Assembly: GCA_040285825.1 (NCBI GenBank)
Contig: JAUPSS010000010.1
Location: forward strand, 1,116,001-1,180,000
From: Eukaryota sp. TZLM1-RC
Taxonomy: Eukaryota > Metamonada: BaSk clade
Reading direction: 5' to 3'
Length of the DNA stretch: 64,000 nt
Shown here: positions 39,315 to 53,553 of the stretch, one piece after another
Layout of the letters: every line of letters starts with the position of its first letter
Numbering within the stretch: position 1 is the stretch's first letter
Program-made: the position numbers and the translations under genes
The notes under the pieces: generated by a model
Told to the model about the DNA's origin: nothing
What the model saw: the letters and a program-made list of their open reading frames with translations, nothing else
Database searches by the model: none

Positions 39315-40019
39315 TTTTTAGTTTTTCTAGTCACTATTATAATGTTAAAATAACCCATAATTTATTTTGAGCTGTTTTTCGTTTATGGAATAAATTCTCT
39401 TTCCAAACTATCAATATTCCAATAAAATCCTTGATGTTCTTATTCCCATTAACCCAATAAGTACTGATAACTAGATGAGAAAACCATGCTCACAGCACTT
39501 GTTGTAAATTGAACAACAAACTGTAATACTCAAATTCCAGTCTACTGAATTTTGAAAGCGAATTTTCATTCAATTTCATGGTAAATCAGGGGTTATTAAC
39601 TACCATTCAATTTCGTGAAAACATAACAAATTTTTTCCCTAAAAGGAACAAATCCGAATGTTTCAACTATAATAACTTGTGAACCAAATGTTGTCTCTTC
39701 ATCACCATCACAATGCTTATAACGCCATTGTCCGGTAACTGATGTTAAAAGTGTAGAAAGTTTAATTCAGTTAAAGAAATGCGCACAATTGAGTTTTCCT
39801 AAAACAATTCTTTGATGAATAAAACTTCTGCTTGAATTAAACCCCCCCCCCATTTAGTGATATTTAGTGTGCGAGGGCATGATTGAATTGTTCTATTTGG
39901 TCGTTGAAACAATTATTCCCACTGTTGCAAATATTGCACTTGATGTTCATGGCAATTTTGCGACTTGTTGAATTAATCAAGTACGAAGAATTTCTTTAAC
40001 AAACACTCATTGTATTCAT
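39315..40019. other. intergenic, no gene seen
   Basis: AT-rich, with a run of ten or eleven C at about 39842. Nothing coding is visible. Confidence 0.45.
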
Positions 40020-40183
40020 ACAAAATTGTTAAAAACTGAAAAACAATTTTCTCAAACTCCACATCTACCGTTGAAAATTTACCTACAACATTTTCTTCAT
40101 AGAATCATCCTAGTGATAACAACGAGCTAGAAACAAAACTATGCATTCCTTTAAACATAGAAAATACAATTCTATTTTACCAA
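40020..40183 (-). mobile_element. RLE retroelement C-terminal remnant (family B, copy B6), split by insertion A5
   Basis: Minus-strand reading gives NRIVFSMFKGMHSFVSSSLL and FEKIVF. Joining across insertion A5 (40184-40777), the bases continue TTTGACCAAGCC to TTTTGG and TAAAATAGA, i.e. the family motif FDxxxFW-stop-NRIVF. The element's Gln codon (CAA in other copies) is TAA here. Confidence 0.7.
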
Positions 40184-40777
40184 TATGCTTTCAATATGAC
40201 ACAAACTGCAAGAATATCGTGTATCGAAGAGCCCCTGTTAAAGGAAACACTTTCTCTGAATAATTTTGGTTCTGATGATAGAGGTGATGTATACTGTGAT
40301 TGAATTGATAATTCTGAAGCTATTGTTGACTTTGTCTCATGTAATGTTGCAAAAGATACTTTGGTTCACAGAAGAAAACTTAATCCTGTGGCTGCTCTTG
40401 ATCTCAAAGCAACAGAGAAACATAGAAAATATGATAAAGGTATTGAAGAGGCGAATGTCGATAGAAATACACAGCTGGTTTTTATTGCTTTCCCATTTTC
40501 GATAAATGGAAGATTGTCAGTTGAAGCAGAAACTTTTTTGGATGACTTCCAAAAAATGGTGAAAGAAAAAACAATGAAAAGATTTGATATTTTTTTATGG
40601 CTTCACGGATTCAATGTGCCATTATTAATAGATTACCTCGGTTTTTCAATCGAATAAGAGAAGCTTTAGCTAGACAGCAAGCAGATCAAGATTTTGTAGA
40701 GGAAATCATGGCTCAATGATATTCGTCCCATTAGTTATGAATTAATTTAATTAAGTGTGCATGTTCAATAAATACAA
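40184..40777 (+). mobile_element. RLE retroelement fragment (family A, copy A5) with 10-bp target site duplication
   Basis: 5'-truncated at the sequence TTTCAATATG and ends in the common trailer TTCAATAAATA plus ACAA. It is flanked on both sides by ATTTTACCAA (40174-40183 and 40778-40787), a duplicated target site within the FW.NRI codons of copy B6. Coding is family A C-terminal (EAIVDFVSCNVAK, LVHRRKLNPVAALDLKA, PFSINGRLSVEAETF) with stops and frame breaks. Confidence 0.85.
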
Positions 40778-40787
40778 ATTTTACCAA

Positions 40788-41119
40788 AAGTTGGCTTGGT
40801 CAAATTTTGTTCCAGCATTGCAATTGAATTTGGGTATTTTACGTGCGTTGTAATACTGCAACGTTAGGTTCAACTTGTCGGTCTTGAAAATCTACCGGAT
40901 AGGTGTTATTCAATTACTGAACTTCATAATTAACAATTTCGAAAAGGTTTAATAGACTCAAAGAAGATCTTCTTTAGGAAGAAACTTTATTTTCATGTTC
41001 TAGAACCAAGAATTCCTGGAAGACCCTTATTTGTCATTATCTATGCGTCTTCGATCCTTCTCTTGGCCTTCTAGTCTTCCTAGAAAGCTGCAAATGTGGT
41101 AACAGTGCCATTTTCAACA
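40788..41119. other. intergenic, decayed retroelement sequence likely
   Basis: The first ~60 bp continue copy B6 on the minus strand; the rest has no recognisable content. Confidence 0.4.
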
Positions 41120-41710
41120 TATCATTTAATTGTATTCGTTGTATTACTGTTAGGTTAAAAGTTTATGGTGCACTCCGTGATCAACTTTATTGTAAGTGTA
41201 AGTCTCACAAGTTTAAATGGTTTTTTAGATTGTTTTTTTGGTTGATGAATCTGACAAGAATTTGTTGAAGCCGTGTTGTTCCAGACCTTGGCTGCATCAA
41301 TGATTATTATTGAAAACAGGTCTACAGCCAAATAACTCAAATGAATAGTTTACACTTTCTGGTAATTAACCATTACGTAGAGCTCAGAAGGGTAAAATGA
41401 TCAAGCTTGCCAAATGTGATAATTTTAATGATTTTCAAGTCAAATACCCAATACCTTCAGTGTCCTCCTGCATTTCTTTATTTGGTTTCTTAGGTACAAC
41501 TTCTTTATCTTTTTTAGGTTATTTTTCTCACATTGCGAAAATTGAACAGGAAGACTTTGCATTTGTTGGCAAATCAAAAATGTATTTTTAATTACCCATG
41601 GGAATTTGCAACCTCTTTTCTAGACCGTCATTTCTTGCAAAATATTTTGAAAGAAAAGCTGTAGCTAAATGTGGAGTTTGAGGAAATTGGTTTTTAGTGT
41701 TTGACAAAAT
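41120..41710 (+). mobile_element. RLE retroelement fragment (family B/C-like, copy B7), degenerate
   Basis: Plus-strand frames in pieces: FNCIRCITVRLKVYGALRDQ with LYCKCKSH (knuckle-to-endonuclease junction, cf. SKVHDAFRDQLYC at 58270), then PIPSVSSCISLFGFLGTTSL (cf. SCPFVFSLLGFLG), then FERKAVAKCGV. Many stops and frame changes. Dead. Confidence 0.55.
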
Positions 41711-41817
41711 ATATTAATTAGTTTTAGTTAGGAATTAATTAATTTAAAAATAAATTTCTAAAATGAACCTATTTCTTCAGGTAGTCTCACCGTATTAACC
41801 TTTTGTGTTTGTAGCGG

Positions 41818-43278
41818 ATGTCTCTCAGTCCTGTTAGACTGCCATCTGCTTCTCTGCCTTCTTCGTCCTCTCCACTCCCTACGTCTTCAAAACATGCACA
41901 TACACCCTCTAGGCATCGATCGGCTTTCAACCAGCCTCAATCCCCATCAGCCTCTGTCTCCGTTCTTCAGGGTACTATAACAAAACTGAAAGAAAGCAAT
42001 CGTTCCTTACTCTCTGACCTACAACGAGAACGAGAGCAACACCGCCTTGCTTCAGATAGCCCTGCCTCTGTTGATGCTGTCAGAAAGAAGTACGAGCAAG
42101 TGATATTCAAAATCCGTTCTCAATTAGATAACACCAAAGCCGAAGTCAATGCCTACAAGTCCCAAATAGGCCAACTCAACACTGAGAAGAAAGACCTTGC
42201 TCGTCAGGTTGAGTCGTTTAGGTCAAATGAATTAAAACTGACGAAGAGGATCAATAAACTCGAGTCTGTCCTTGCACGTGCTCGATCAGCCTTACACACT
42301 TCTCTTACCTCCAACGAACTCCTTCACCAGCTAAAGATGGAGCTTGAGGAGGACCAGGTGGGGATAGTGGCTGAAAGTAACAGATTTGCGGAGAAGGCTA
42401 GCTTGCATGGGCATGAAGTTCAACGATTGTTAGCTGAAAACACTGCTTTGAAGAAACAACTTGATGCGACCAACGCAGAAATGGCTGCTCAAACCCAACA
42501 GTTTTTACAAGAAAGAGAAAGCTTTAGTTTGGAATTGAGTGAGTTACGGAGACATGTTGAAGGTGATTCTGTCATTTCCGAACTTCGAATTGGGTCGGAG
42601 AACAAGCGAAAAGGATTGAGTAGTCTGATCAAGAACCTACAGGACAGAGGAAGAAACCAAACCAGCATGTTGGAAGAGTTTTTGACCAGGGTCATGAGTG
42701 GAGGGGATGTGGAGTCTAGCTTGCTTGAGTATTGCTCTGATATTGTGGCTGAATCAAGGACGTTGAAGATTGAGTTAAGTCAATGTAAGAAGGAACTTGC
42801 ACAGTTGAAGGGTGGTTCTTTAGAAGGAGGATTCGTACGAAGTTCCAGTGTCATACTGGAAGAGAAACTAGCAAAGGTGGAAAAGCAGTTGAAGGAGAGC
42901 CAGAGTGAAGTGTTTGGCTTGCAAAAGGTTATAGGGAATGTTGCTTCAAGTATTGAATCTATTTTCGTGAAGCTGGGTGATTCAAGAACTGTTTCCAGTG
43001 ATTTGGAGAGTTCTTTGCAGGAGTTGGATGGCAAGGTTACTGCAATGGTATCAAATGTTAACCAGAGAGAAGGAAAGAGAAAAGGGAGAGAATCGACACG
43101 GAGGTCTGGAATGGTCTTTAATCAATCAAAATCAGTTTCCCAATCAAATTCTTCCTTCCAGCCAGATTTGATTGATTCAGGAAGATTTAATGATGAGGTG
43201 AGTGACTCTTTTATGCCAACTAAGGAAATGAAAGCTCTTTCCCTAGCCTTTGTGAAGAAAAGAAGTGAATCAGGTTAG
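41818..43278 (+). CDS. coiled-coil protein, stop codon supplied by telomeric repeat
   Basis: 486 residues, ATG at 41818. A Ser/Pro-rich N-terminal ~50 residues precede long amphipathic coiled coil (residues ~50-420) with few prolines (YEQVIFKIRSQLDNTKAEVN; LKLTKRINKLESVLARARSA; EKQLKESQSEVFGLQKVIGN). It ends with a Ser/Arg-rich tail. The last codons (FVKKRSESG) run directly into GGTTAG repeats, so the TAG stop is part of a telomere-like tract; the original C-terminus may have been longer. I do not recognise the family. A cytoskeletal or basal-body role fits the structure but is not shown. Confidence 0.6.
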   Translation: MSLSPVRLPSASLPSSSSPLPTSSKHAHTPSRHRSAFNQPQSPSASVSVLQGTITKLKESNRSLLSDLQREREQHRLASDSPASVDAVRKKYEQVIFKIRSQLDNTKAEVNAYKSQIGQLNTEKKDLARQVESFRSNELKLTKRINKLESVLARARSALHTSLTSNELLHQLKMELEEDQVGIVAESNRFAEKASLHGHEVQRLLAENTALKKQLDATNAEMAAQTQQFLQERESFSLELSELRRHVEGDSVISELRIGSENKRKGLSSLIKNLQDRGRNQTSMLEEFLTRVMSGGDVESSLLEYCSDIVAESRTLKIELSQCKKELAQLKGGSLEGGFVRSSSVILEEKLAKVEKQLKESQSEVFGLQKVIGNVASSIESIFVKLGDSRTVSSDLESSLQELDGKVTAMVSNVNQREGKRKGRESTRRSGMVFNQSKSVSQSNSSFQPDLIDSGRFNDEVSDSFMPTKEMKALSLAFVKKRSESG

Positions 43279-43296
43279 GGTTAGGGTTAGGGTTAG
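43273..43296 (+). repeat. interstitial telomeric repeat, (GGTTAG)x4
   Basis: Four perfect GGTTAG units at the exact end of the coiled-coil gene. TTAGGG is the common eukaryotic telomere repeat, so this is an interstitial telomeric tract, or a healed break. A weaker reverse-orientation CTAACCC tract lies near 50790-50812. Confidence 0.9.
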
Positions 43297-43466
43297 TTTT
43301 TTGTATTATAGAAGGTGTTGTTCAACACTTTGTAATTTATTTTTTTGATCGTTAATTCATTTATTAATCATTTTTTAGTTTTTTATTCAATACCATTTGG
43401 TTTAATATTTTACAAAAATTAATAAAAAAATTAAATCAATTAAATATTAATTAATTATTAATGACT

Positions 43467-44266
43467 TCACACCCTGTACTTATTACAAATTCGATGCCAT
43501 CTATATCTACATTGAATATCGGTCCTGCCATTAATCAAAGTGGCCACTTGCTTCCAATTCTTCGTCCCAAAGTTTGCAACAGCATTAGCTAATGACTGAT
43601 CTTCGTCAGCTGCCCAATGCCCTTTTTTAATGCCAGGTCTATGGTTAGAAGGAGAGAAACAACAAACTTCAACACTCTATGCCACCGTTGAGAGCATTGA
43701 TCGGGTGTTTTGCCATTCCCAACAAGCTCAGCAACTCCTTTCCAACCCTTCCAAGAGTCATCAGAGATGCTGTCCATACAACTGACAAGGACGTCATCTT
43801 CACCAGGCGACCAATGGTTGGCTTTCTTTCGGTAAATGGTGTTGGTTTTGGATTTGCGCTTACGGCTAGGCCTGGGGGTGGGGTTGCTTGGTTTTGGTGA
43901 AGCAGTGTATTCGACATCAGGTTCTTGTTTTACAGAGTATTGGGGAAACACAGGAGACGAATCCCGTGGTGGTGACTCAGATAGATTGGGGTAAGCATGA
44001 ATAACTGGTGTAGACACTTTGTAAGAGGTACCAGAAGTGAAATGTGTGACAGAATCAAATGTTGGAATAACTGGAGTGTAAGGTCCTGAAAACAATGTGA
44101 TGGGGTTGTTCCGGAGTGGAATGGGTTTCATCACACTGATTGTAGGAGGAGGAGGGTCATTGTTTGATGTCGATTCGGGTGATGGTGGGTAATACTTTGA
44201 GAATGCTGAGCGACGTTGTGACTTGATCTTGACGGCATCAGATGACCGGAAGGGACCAAGGGTCAT
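43467..44266 (-). CDS. two-repeat MYB-like transcription factor, one 29-nt intron
   Basis: 256 residues using ATG complement 44264-44266; the true first exon may lie upstream, since the open frame continues to a TTG. Exons are 43668-44266 and 43467-43638. A Pro/Ser-rich N-terminal region is followed by MYB repeat 1 (ANHWSPGEDDVLVSCMDSIS ... GWKGVAELVGNGK ... QCSQRWHRVL) and, after the intron, repeat 2 (KGHWAADEDQSLANAV ... NWKQVATLINGRTD ... QCRYRWHRI). Without splicing the second repeat is lost. The layout and DNA-contact residues match the neighbouring MYB gene, so the two are a tandem duplicate. Likely a nuclear DNA-binding regulator. Confidence 0.8.
43639..43667 (-). other. spliceosomal intron (29 nt)
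   Basis: Minus-strand GTTTGT at the donor and CTAACCATAG at the acceptor. Splicing restores MYB repeat 2, confirmed by alignment to the paralog. Confidence 0.85.
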
Positions 44267-44723
44267 CAACTGTAAAAAGGTTACAGTAGAGAGACTGTAG
44301 AGATTGTTTTTCAATGTTAAATTTCAAATTCAAATGTTTAATAAACTATTCAATAAACCAAATTGGAAAAATGTAACACAAAGCTCCAGTCAATAACTTT
44401 ACTTGAACAACATTGAATCATAAACATTCAAATAATTGGAATTGAACGTGGAATTGGATTACTAAAAGTAGTTGTTTCAGCTGTTTTCATGATATAAAAG
44501 GGTGCCAATTACCTTAGATAACCCCATTGAATTATAAATTTCTTAATGTACACAGAAAAGTTCGACCTATTTGTATCAACTCTACTTTGACATCGACAAA
44601 CCATTACAAGGCTGATTCTGTTAATAAATCTCTGTTTACAAGCTTTGGAATTCTTTAGTTGTTTTGTACATCATGAAAAATGTAAAAATATTGAGAAAGT
44701 CACAACACATTTATTAAACCAGA
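44267..44723. other. intergenic between tandem MYB genes
   Basis: AT-rich, with a TATAAAAGGG-like sequence on the plus strand near 44500. No other feature. Confidence 0.4.
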
Positions 44724-45752
44724 TTAGGAAAATCTATGTGAGATTCGATGCCATCTATATCTACATTGAATATCAGTCCTTCCATTAATCAACGTGGCCA
44801 CTTGCTTCCAATTCTTCGAACCACAAATTTTGACCGCACTAGCCAAAGATTGATCTTCTTCTTTGCTCCACGGTCCTTTCCGAATATCTGGTCTCAGTAC
44901 CCGATGCCACCGTTGGCTGCATTGATCACCAGTCCTTCCATTACCAACTTGTCTTGAAATCTCCTTCCATCCTTTCCAGAGCCCCTGACTGCCAAAAGAC
45001 TCCACAGCCCTCATGAGAGTCATGTCTTCTTCTGCAGTCCAATGGTTAGCTCGTTTCCTGTTGGGAAGGGGGGTAGAACTCCTTCTTTTACGGGAGCCAG
45101 ACTTTGTGCAGCGACTAGGTTCAGGGGATGCTGCATCAAAAGAAGGATCCCAATCAGGATCACTTTGGTTCACAAACGGAGGGGTATCGACAGTTGACGG
45201 CTGTACTGCTTCTGAAACAAAAGGATAGTGCTCAGGAAATCCAATTAAGGACTCTGATGAGGAGCGCACTGGTAAAGGTTGATTTGGCTCTGGCTGACTT
45301 AATAGAGGTGATTCTACACCAAGTCCATTCTTCTTGTGTAGCAGAATACTAGAGAAGTCTGCAATCATGGAAGGACTCATTGAGTGACTTAAGGTGTTGA
45401 CTACACTACGTACCCCCTCTTCGGGCTCAACAGCAATGGATTGTAAAGCAGAGAGGATAGTGTCCTTGTGGCAGCTTTTGGCAAGGTTTTCGGAGAACCT
45501 CAAAAGGTCTTGTGAAATGGAGTTGCTCATCGTGGGCTGGGAACCATCCAGTACTGCAGGCAAGCACGGAGGTTGAAAGGATTTTACAGGAGAACTAGGG
45601 TACAAGCTGATTGTATCACATGGCAGTCCATCTAGTTTACCAAAAAAAGAGGCTGTGGTGAAAATGAAAACTGTAAACATACCGTCTCCATATTCCACAG
45701 GAGTAAAATCGATTGGAGTAAGGCTTCTATAACAACTGGAAGAATGGGACAT
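44724..45752 (-). CDS. two-repeat MYB-like transcription factor (paralog)
   Basis: About 342 residues from ATG complement 45750-45752; the upstream in-frame sequence (RSVGALFD-like, matching the paralog's FRSSDAVK) has no ATG, so a small 5' exon is possible. The N-terminal ~230 residues are Ser/Pro-rich. MYB repeat 1 (KRANHWTAEEDMTLMRAVES ... GWKEISRQVGNGR ... QCSQRWHRVL) and repeat 2 (IRKGPWSKEEDQSLASAVKI ... NWKQVATLINGRTD ... QCRYRWHRI) lie at the C-terminus. Each repeat has tryptophans at the helix positions. A 30-nt GTATGT...ACAG segment at 45653-45682 has the intron profile without breaking the frame and may be spliced out. Nuclear regulator, targets unknown. Confidence 0.8.
   Translation of the reverse strand: MSHSSSCYRSLTPIDFTPVEYGDGMFTVFIFTTASFFGKLDGLPCDTISLYPSSPVKSFQPPCLPAVLDGSQPTMSNSISQDLLRFSENLAKSCHKDTILSALQSIAVEPEEGVRSVVNTLSHSMSPSMIADFSSILLHKKNGLGVESPLLSQPEPNQPLPVRSSSESLIGFPEHYPFVSEAVQPSTVDTPPFVNQSDPDWDPSFDAASPEPSRCTKSGSRKRRSSTPLPNRKRANHWTAEEDMTLMRAVESFGSQGLWKGWKEISRQVGNGRTGDQCSQRWHRVLRPDIRKGPWSKEEDQSLASAVKICGSKNWKQVATLINGRTDIQCRYRWHRISHRFS
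45653..45682 (-). other. candidate in-frame 30-nt intron
   Basis: Minus-strand GTATGT start, CACCACAG end, length 30. Without it the protein has a short hydrophobic insertion (FTVFIFTT) unlike its surroundings. Frame is kept either way, so this is inference. Confidence 0.45.
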
Positions 45753-45932
45753 ATCAAAGAGAGCACCCACGGAACGTAAAGGTGTAGTCAATGGGCTTTC
45801 TGGAGATACTCAGAGTAACTGTTCTAGTCACAAAAGATACCCTTGAAAGTGGGTAGACAGACATTTGACAAGTAATGATAGGTTCAAGTCTTAACCTGTG
45901 GTTGATTTTTATGTTGAATAGTATTCAATTCA

Positions 45933-46160
45933 ATGAATACACTTCCCCTAAACATTCCCAATTTCAGTTTTCCCCCAAAACTTCCCCAAACAATATGTTA
46001 TTGTGGATATAATCCCATTGCCCAACCTTTTGTTATGTCTCCTTCTGCTCGCCGCATCAATTCTGATGCTTTGCTTTCTTTTGGATCTGACTATGAGAAA
46101 GTTGGAGCTAGTGTTTATGTTTTGGAAGAGATGGACTTTTTAGATGTTGATTTATAGGTT
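45933..46160 (+). mobile_element. RLE retroelement C-terminal remnant (family B, copy B2)
   Basis: Ends SARRINSDALLSFGSDYEKV, ASVYVLEEMDFLDVDL, matching the LLSLGSHYERV ... EMDYLDID end of copy B1. The N-terminal part is degenerate. Confidence 0.65.
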
Positions 46161-50384
<4,224 letters not shown>

Positions 50385-50877
50385 TTATATTTCTATCATT
50401 CAATAAATTGATTTTTCTTTACAAATTATATTATATGCAGCAAACGTTATGCTTGTTAGAGTTTTGTTTGCACTGAAATTTTTTGCCCATTTAATAGAGA
50501 TCTTGTCGAGAAATTTTACCAAAATATTCCTGTACACGGCGAAATGTTGTTTTGTAAGATTAAAAATCAACAAATTTAACTAAAATAATATTTAATTTAC
50601 AAATGATTACTGCAGCCACTATTAAAAATTCTATCCAAAGAATACATTGCCAATAGAAAAAACGTGAAATTGAAGATTAAGCTGAATTAAACTTAAAAAT
50701 ACGAGACAATGTTATACAGTTGCTAAATCACTTTACCTCAAAATAAGTACTGCCAAAATAACAAAATTTGGGGAATTATGTCCCTGACTAACCCCAACTC
50801 TAACCCTAACCCCAGCCGCTAAGCACAAAAATCATAGCTTCCACGACAATAGAAGGAGTGAAAGCAACTTGAATGTT
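50385..50877. other. intergenic with telomere-like CTAACCC tract
   Basis: AT-rich 3' flank. Around 50787-50812 the sequence reads as an imperfect C-strand telomeric tract (CTAACCCC, CTCTAACCCTAACCCC), orientation opposite to the one at 43273. Confidence 0.6.
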
Positions 50878-51459
50878 TCAAGTCAATACAGTGCTATACA
50901 AATCTGAAACAATCTCCCTAGTTAATGATTCAATAAGATCAAAACCAATCTCAACTACCGTAGTGGAAACGGAATACAAATGTCCAAGAAGTTCATCACT
51001 GGCGATAAGTTCTTCGAAAGCTTTGTTTATAGAAGAAGAAGTATTGTCTGGTGGAGTTGAAGATTCATAGGTTTCTGGTTCGGATAGGTGTGAAGTTTCA
51101 AAATGCTGTTCAGATTCCTGGGGTGGTGTAGTTGGCCTAGAGGTGACGTTTGATGAAGGGGTTGAATCATTGTCAAACTCAATCAACTGAATGATGAGGT
51201 CTGGTAGGAATTCCAACACTAAAAAGTCATTGATGATAGAGTCAATGGTGACCAAAGCATGCTGACTATTCGATAAGTGCTTGCGGATGCGAAAATCACG
51301 AAAAGCACGTTGGATTTTAAGAGCAGCAATGTTCTTTCTAAGTTTTGACGGCTTGTTGGAAACTTCTGTAATGTTGTCAGGAAGAAGCACAGGACGAAAA
51401 ACGAGACGGTCTAGTTGAGCTCGAGGGGCTACATTAGTTGTGTACGGCTCTGGTTGCAT
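50878..51459 (-). CDS. IQ-motif protein of unknown family
   Basis: 193 residues from ATG complement 51457-51459. The upstream frame lacks ATG. One IQ motif (AALKIQRAFRDFRIRKHL, pattern IQxxxRxxxxRK) suggests calmodulin or myosin-light-chain binding. The rest is acidic and Ser/Thr/Pro-rich, ending in a helical tail (VVEIGFDLIESLTREIV). It may be a flagellar or basal-body linker; nothing in the sequence settles that. Confidence 0.6.
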   Translation of the reverse strand: MQPEPYTTNVAPRAQLDRLVFRPVLLPDNITEVSNKPSKLRKNIAALKIQRAFRDFRIRKHLSNSQHALVTIDSIINDFLVLEFLPDLIIQLIEFDNDSTPSSNVTSRPTTPPQESEQHFETSHLSEPETYESSTPPDNTSSSINKAFEELIASDELLGHLYSVSTTVVEIGFDLIESLTREIVSDLYSTVLT

Positions 51460-52161
51460 CACAACATAGGATTTATGAATCAAAGTACATTATATAGTTC
51501 AAAAACACCAACTCTACAAAAAGCAACAGATTCATTATTAACATTGTGTGTCCATGAATAGACTCATTTTGATGATAAACTCTATGGAAATAGTTCCACC
51601 AGTTTAGCATCAGCAAGATTAATACAATATAGTTCAGTAAACACTACGACAAAAAAGCCACTTAATTTGAGTAAATGATTAATTACACAACATCAAGTCT
51701 GTGGTCTTATTGTCGTAAATTTGTGAATAAATCGAGATGAACTAGCTTTTGACAACCAACGAAACTTCTACTGAATGAATGACGACTTTTGCCAAAAATG
51801 CTGAAAATATTTGAAGTATAGCAATTCCTTGATTAGTATACTGCCTTAAACAGCAGAAAAAACCTGAGAAAACAACAACATCTTGTATTGTGGAGATAGC
51901 TAAACTTCACAATCTCTGCTCACCTTTATAAAACGATGAATATATAGGTGATCTATTCAAAAGAATTCAAAGAAAAGCGGTCGAAACGTTGACGCATCCA
52001 GAATGTGAAGAATGCCTGGTGATGTTGATTAGAATATGATGTGAATGTAACAAGAGGAGATGTTGAGTTGAATGAGAATTTGAATGAAAGGTGCTGAGTG
52101 TAATGATTTCTTCAACTTAGCAAGGCAAACACAATATTCTTTTCTCTATACAAATGATTTA
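51460..52161. other. intergenic, no gene seen
   Basis: About 700 bp, AT-rich, between two minus-strand genes. No element recognised. Confidence 0.45.
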
Positions 52162-53412
52162 TCAAACAAAAAGCCGAGACATACAGGACAAAAAACTCTT
52201 GCAAAGCTTATCGAGCTCCGAATAAGAATGACTCACCGAAACAATCACTTTTAAACTGTCTGGATAAGGAGAAAACTCTTCAGAGTTACACGAATCAACC
52301 GCCAGCAGAAACCCATTCTCTTGCAACATTGAATTAAGCTTGTGCAACAGTTGTTCATTTTGTAAAGTGGTTCCTCTTTGAATTGTTATTGATTTAAATG
52401 GATTAGATTCGATTCCGGAAAGAATGACGGAACCGTCAAATCTGCTTAGCACATTAACAAGTTGTTCATGAAGATACCGACTCTTCGATTGTAACTCCTC
52501 CCTTAAATGAGGAGAGGTTTTAGTTATTTGCAGGCAAGTGAGGGCAGCTGTTACCAGATAGGGTGGAACAGAAGCACTGAAAACATAACCATAAGCTGCC
52601 AGACGTTGGTGATCTAGGGCTTCCTGGTGGTGGGACAGACAAAAACCTCCGAGAGAACCAAATGAATACTCCAATGAACCAAGAAAGAGATCTACATCAG
52701 CCAGGGTAAATCCCTGTTCAAAAAGAATTCCCTTCCCACTGGGACCATGGACACCTATGGCAAGAGTCTCATCAACGAGGACACGACATTTGTAACGTTG
52801 AGCAAGTGAGAGAAGTGAAGAAAATGAGACAAGATGACCATCAAATCTAGAAATGCTTTCCACAACAATCCACTTTCTTCTCTTTGGACTGGGCTTGGAT
52901 TGAGCTTCATGATCCTGCTGCAAGAGAGACTCAAGGTGCTTATAGTCTCCATGGCGATATAATTGGAAATCAGCCCTTGAGATGCGGACACCAGTCTTGA
53001 GTGCTGAATTAGTGAATTCGTCCAAGAACACAATGTCACCACGAGAAGCAAAACAGGGGAGAACAGAAGCAGCTGCAGCGTGGGCTAAAGGATAAAGTAC
53101 AGCATCTGTACAGTCATAGAAGGCCGCAATCTCAGATTCCAGGTTGAGATGTACTTCAGTGGTACCATAAAAACCTCTTGGTCCACATGAACCCACACCA
53201 TAGCGATTCAGAGTTTGACTACACGAATCCAATAGGGATTTATTTTTGGACAAATTGAAATAATCACAGGAAGAAAAATTGATAAGTGATTGATTAGAGT
53301 CGAGTAGCACCTTACAACCAGAAACAGATGAGTATGTCAATGGTGGTGGACGTGGAGTACTTTGTGGTACAAGTGGCTCAGGGACAAATGTTATAGAATG
53401 TTCTGTTGGCAT
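52162..53412 (-). CDS. LCB1: serine palmitoyltransferase subunit LCB1 (SPTLC1)
   Basis: 416 residues, ATG complement 53410-53412. An alpha-oxoamine synthase fold with the LCB1 form of the active site: RYGVGSCGPRGFYGTTEVHL, GDIVFLDEFTNSALKTG and GFCLSHHQEALDHQRLAAYG. The PLP-binding lysine of catalytic family members is replaced (SLEYSFGSLGGFC), as in SPTLC1. LCB1 supports the catalytic LCB2 to condense serine and palmitoyl-CoA, the first step of sphingolipid synthesis, on the ER. The N-terminal transmembrane helix of animal and fungal LCB1 is not visible; the protein starts about 30 residues before the fold. No LCB2 is present in this window. Just upstream is retroelement A2 inserted in an older element. 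Confidence 0.93.
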   Translation of the reverse strand: MPTEHSITFVPEPLVPQSTPRPPPLTYSSVSGCKVLLDSNQSLINFSSCDYFNLSKNKSLLDSCSQTLNRYGVGSCGPRGFYGTTEVHLNLESEIAAFYDCTDAVLYPLAHAAAASVLPCFASRGDIVFLDEFTNSALKTGVRISRADFQLYRHGDYKHLESLLQQDHEAQSKPSPKRRKWIVVESISRFDGHLVSFSSLLSLAQRYKCRVLVDETLAIGVHGPSGKGILFEQGFTLADVDLFLGSLEYSFGSLGGFCLSHHQEALDHQRLAAYGYVFSASVPPYLVTAALTCLQITKTSPHLREELQSKSRYLHEQLVNVLSRFDGSVILSGIESNPFKSITIQRGTTLQNEQLLHKLNSMLQENGFLLAVDSCNSEEFSPYPDSLKVIVSVSHSYSELDKLCKSFLSCMSRLFV

Positions 53413-53505
53413 AGAGCGCTCCTACAGAAAGAAACACGTGAAGAGAGATCACAATGAAGAAGGTTGCATAACAGACATCATACGAAGGATATTGTTACCT
53501 TAGTA

Positions 53506-53527
53506 GATATCATGATATCATGATATC
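53506..53527. repeat. 22-bp perfect palindrome (GATATC-centred)
   Basis: GATATC, then ATGATATCAT, then GATATC: an exact self-complementary 22-mer built of repeated GATATCAT. It sits between the LCB1 start and the left end of copy A2. Confidence 0.9.
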
Positions 53528-53553
53528 ATGGTGAGATGAATTGGACTATTCCA

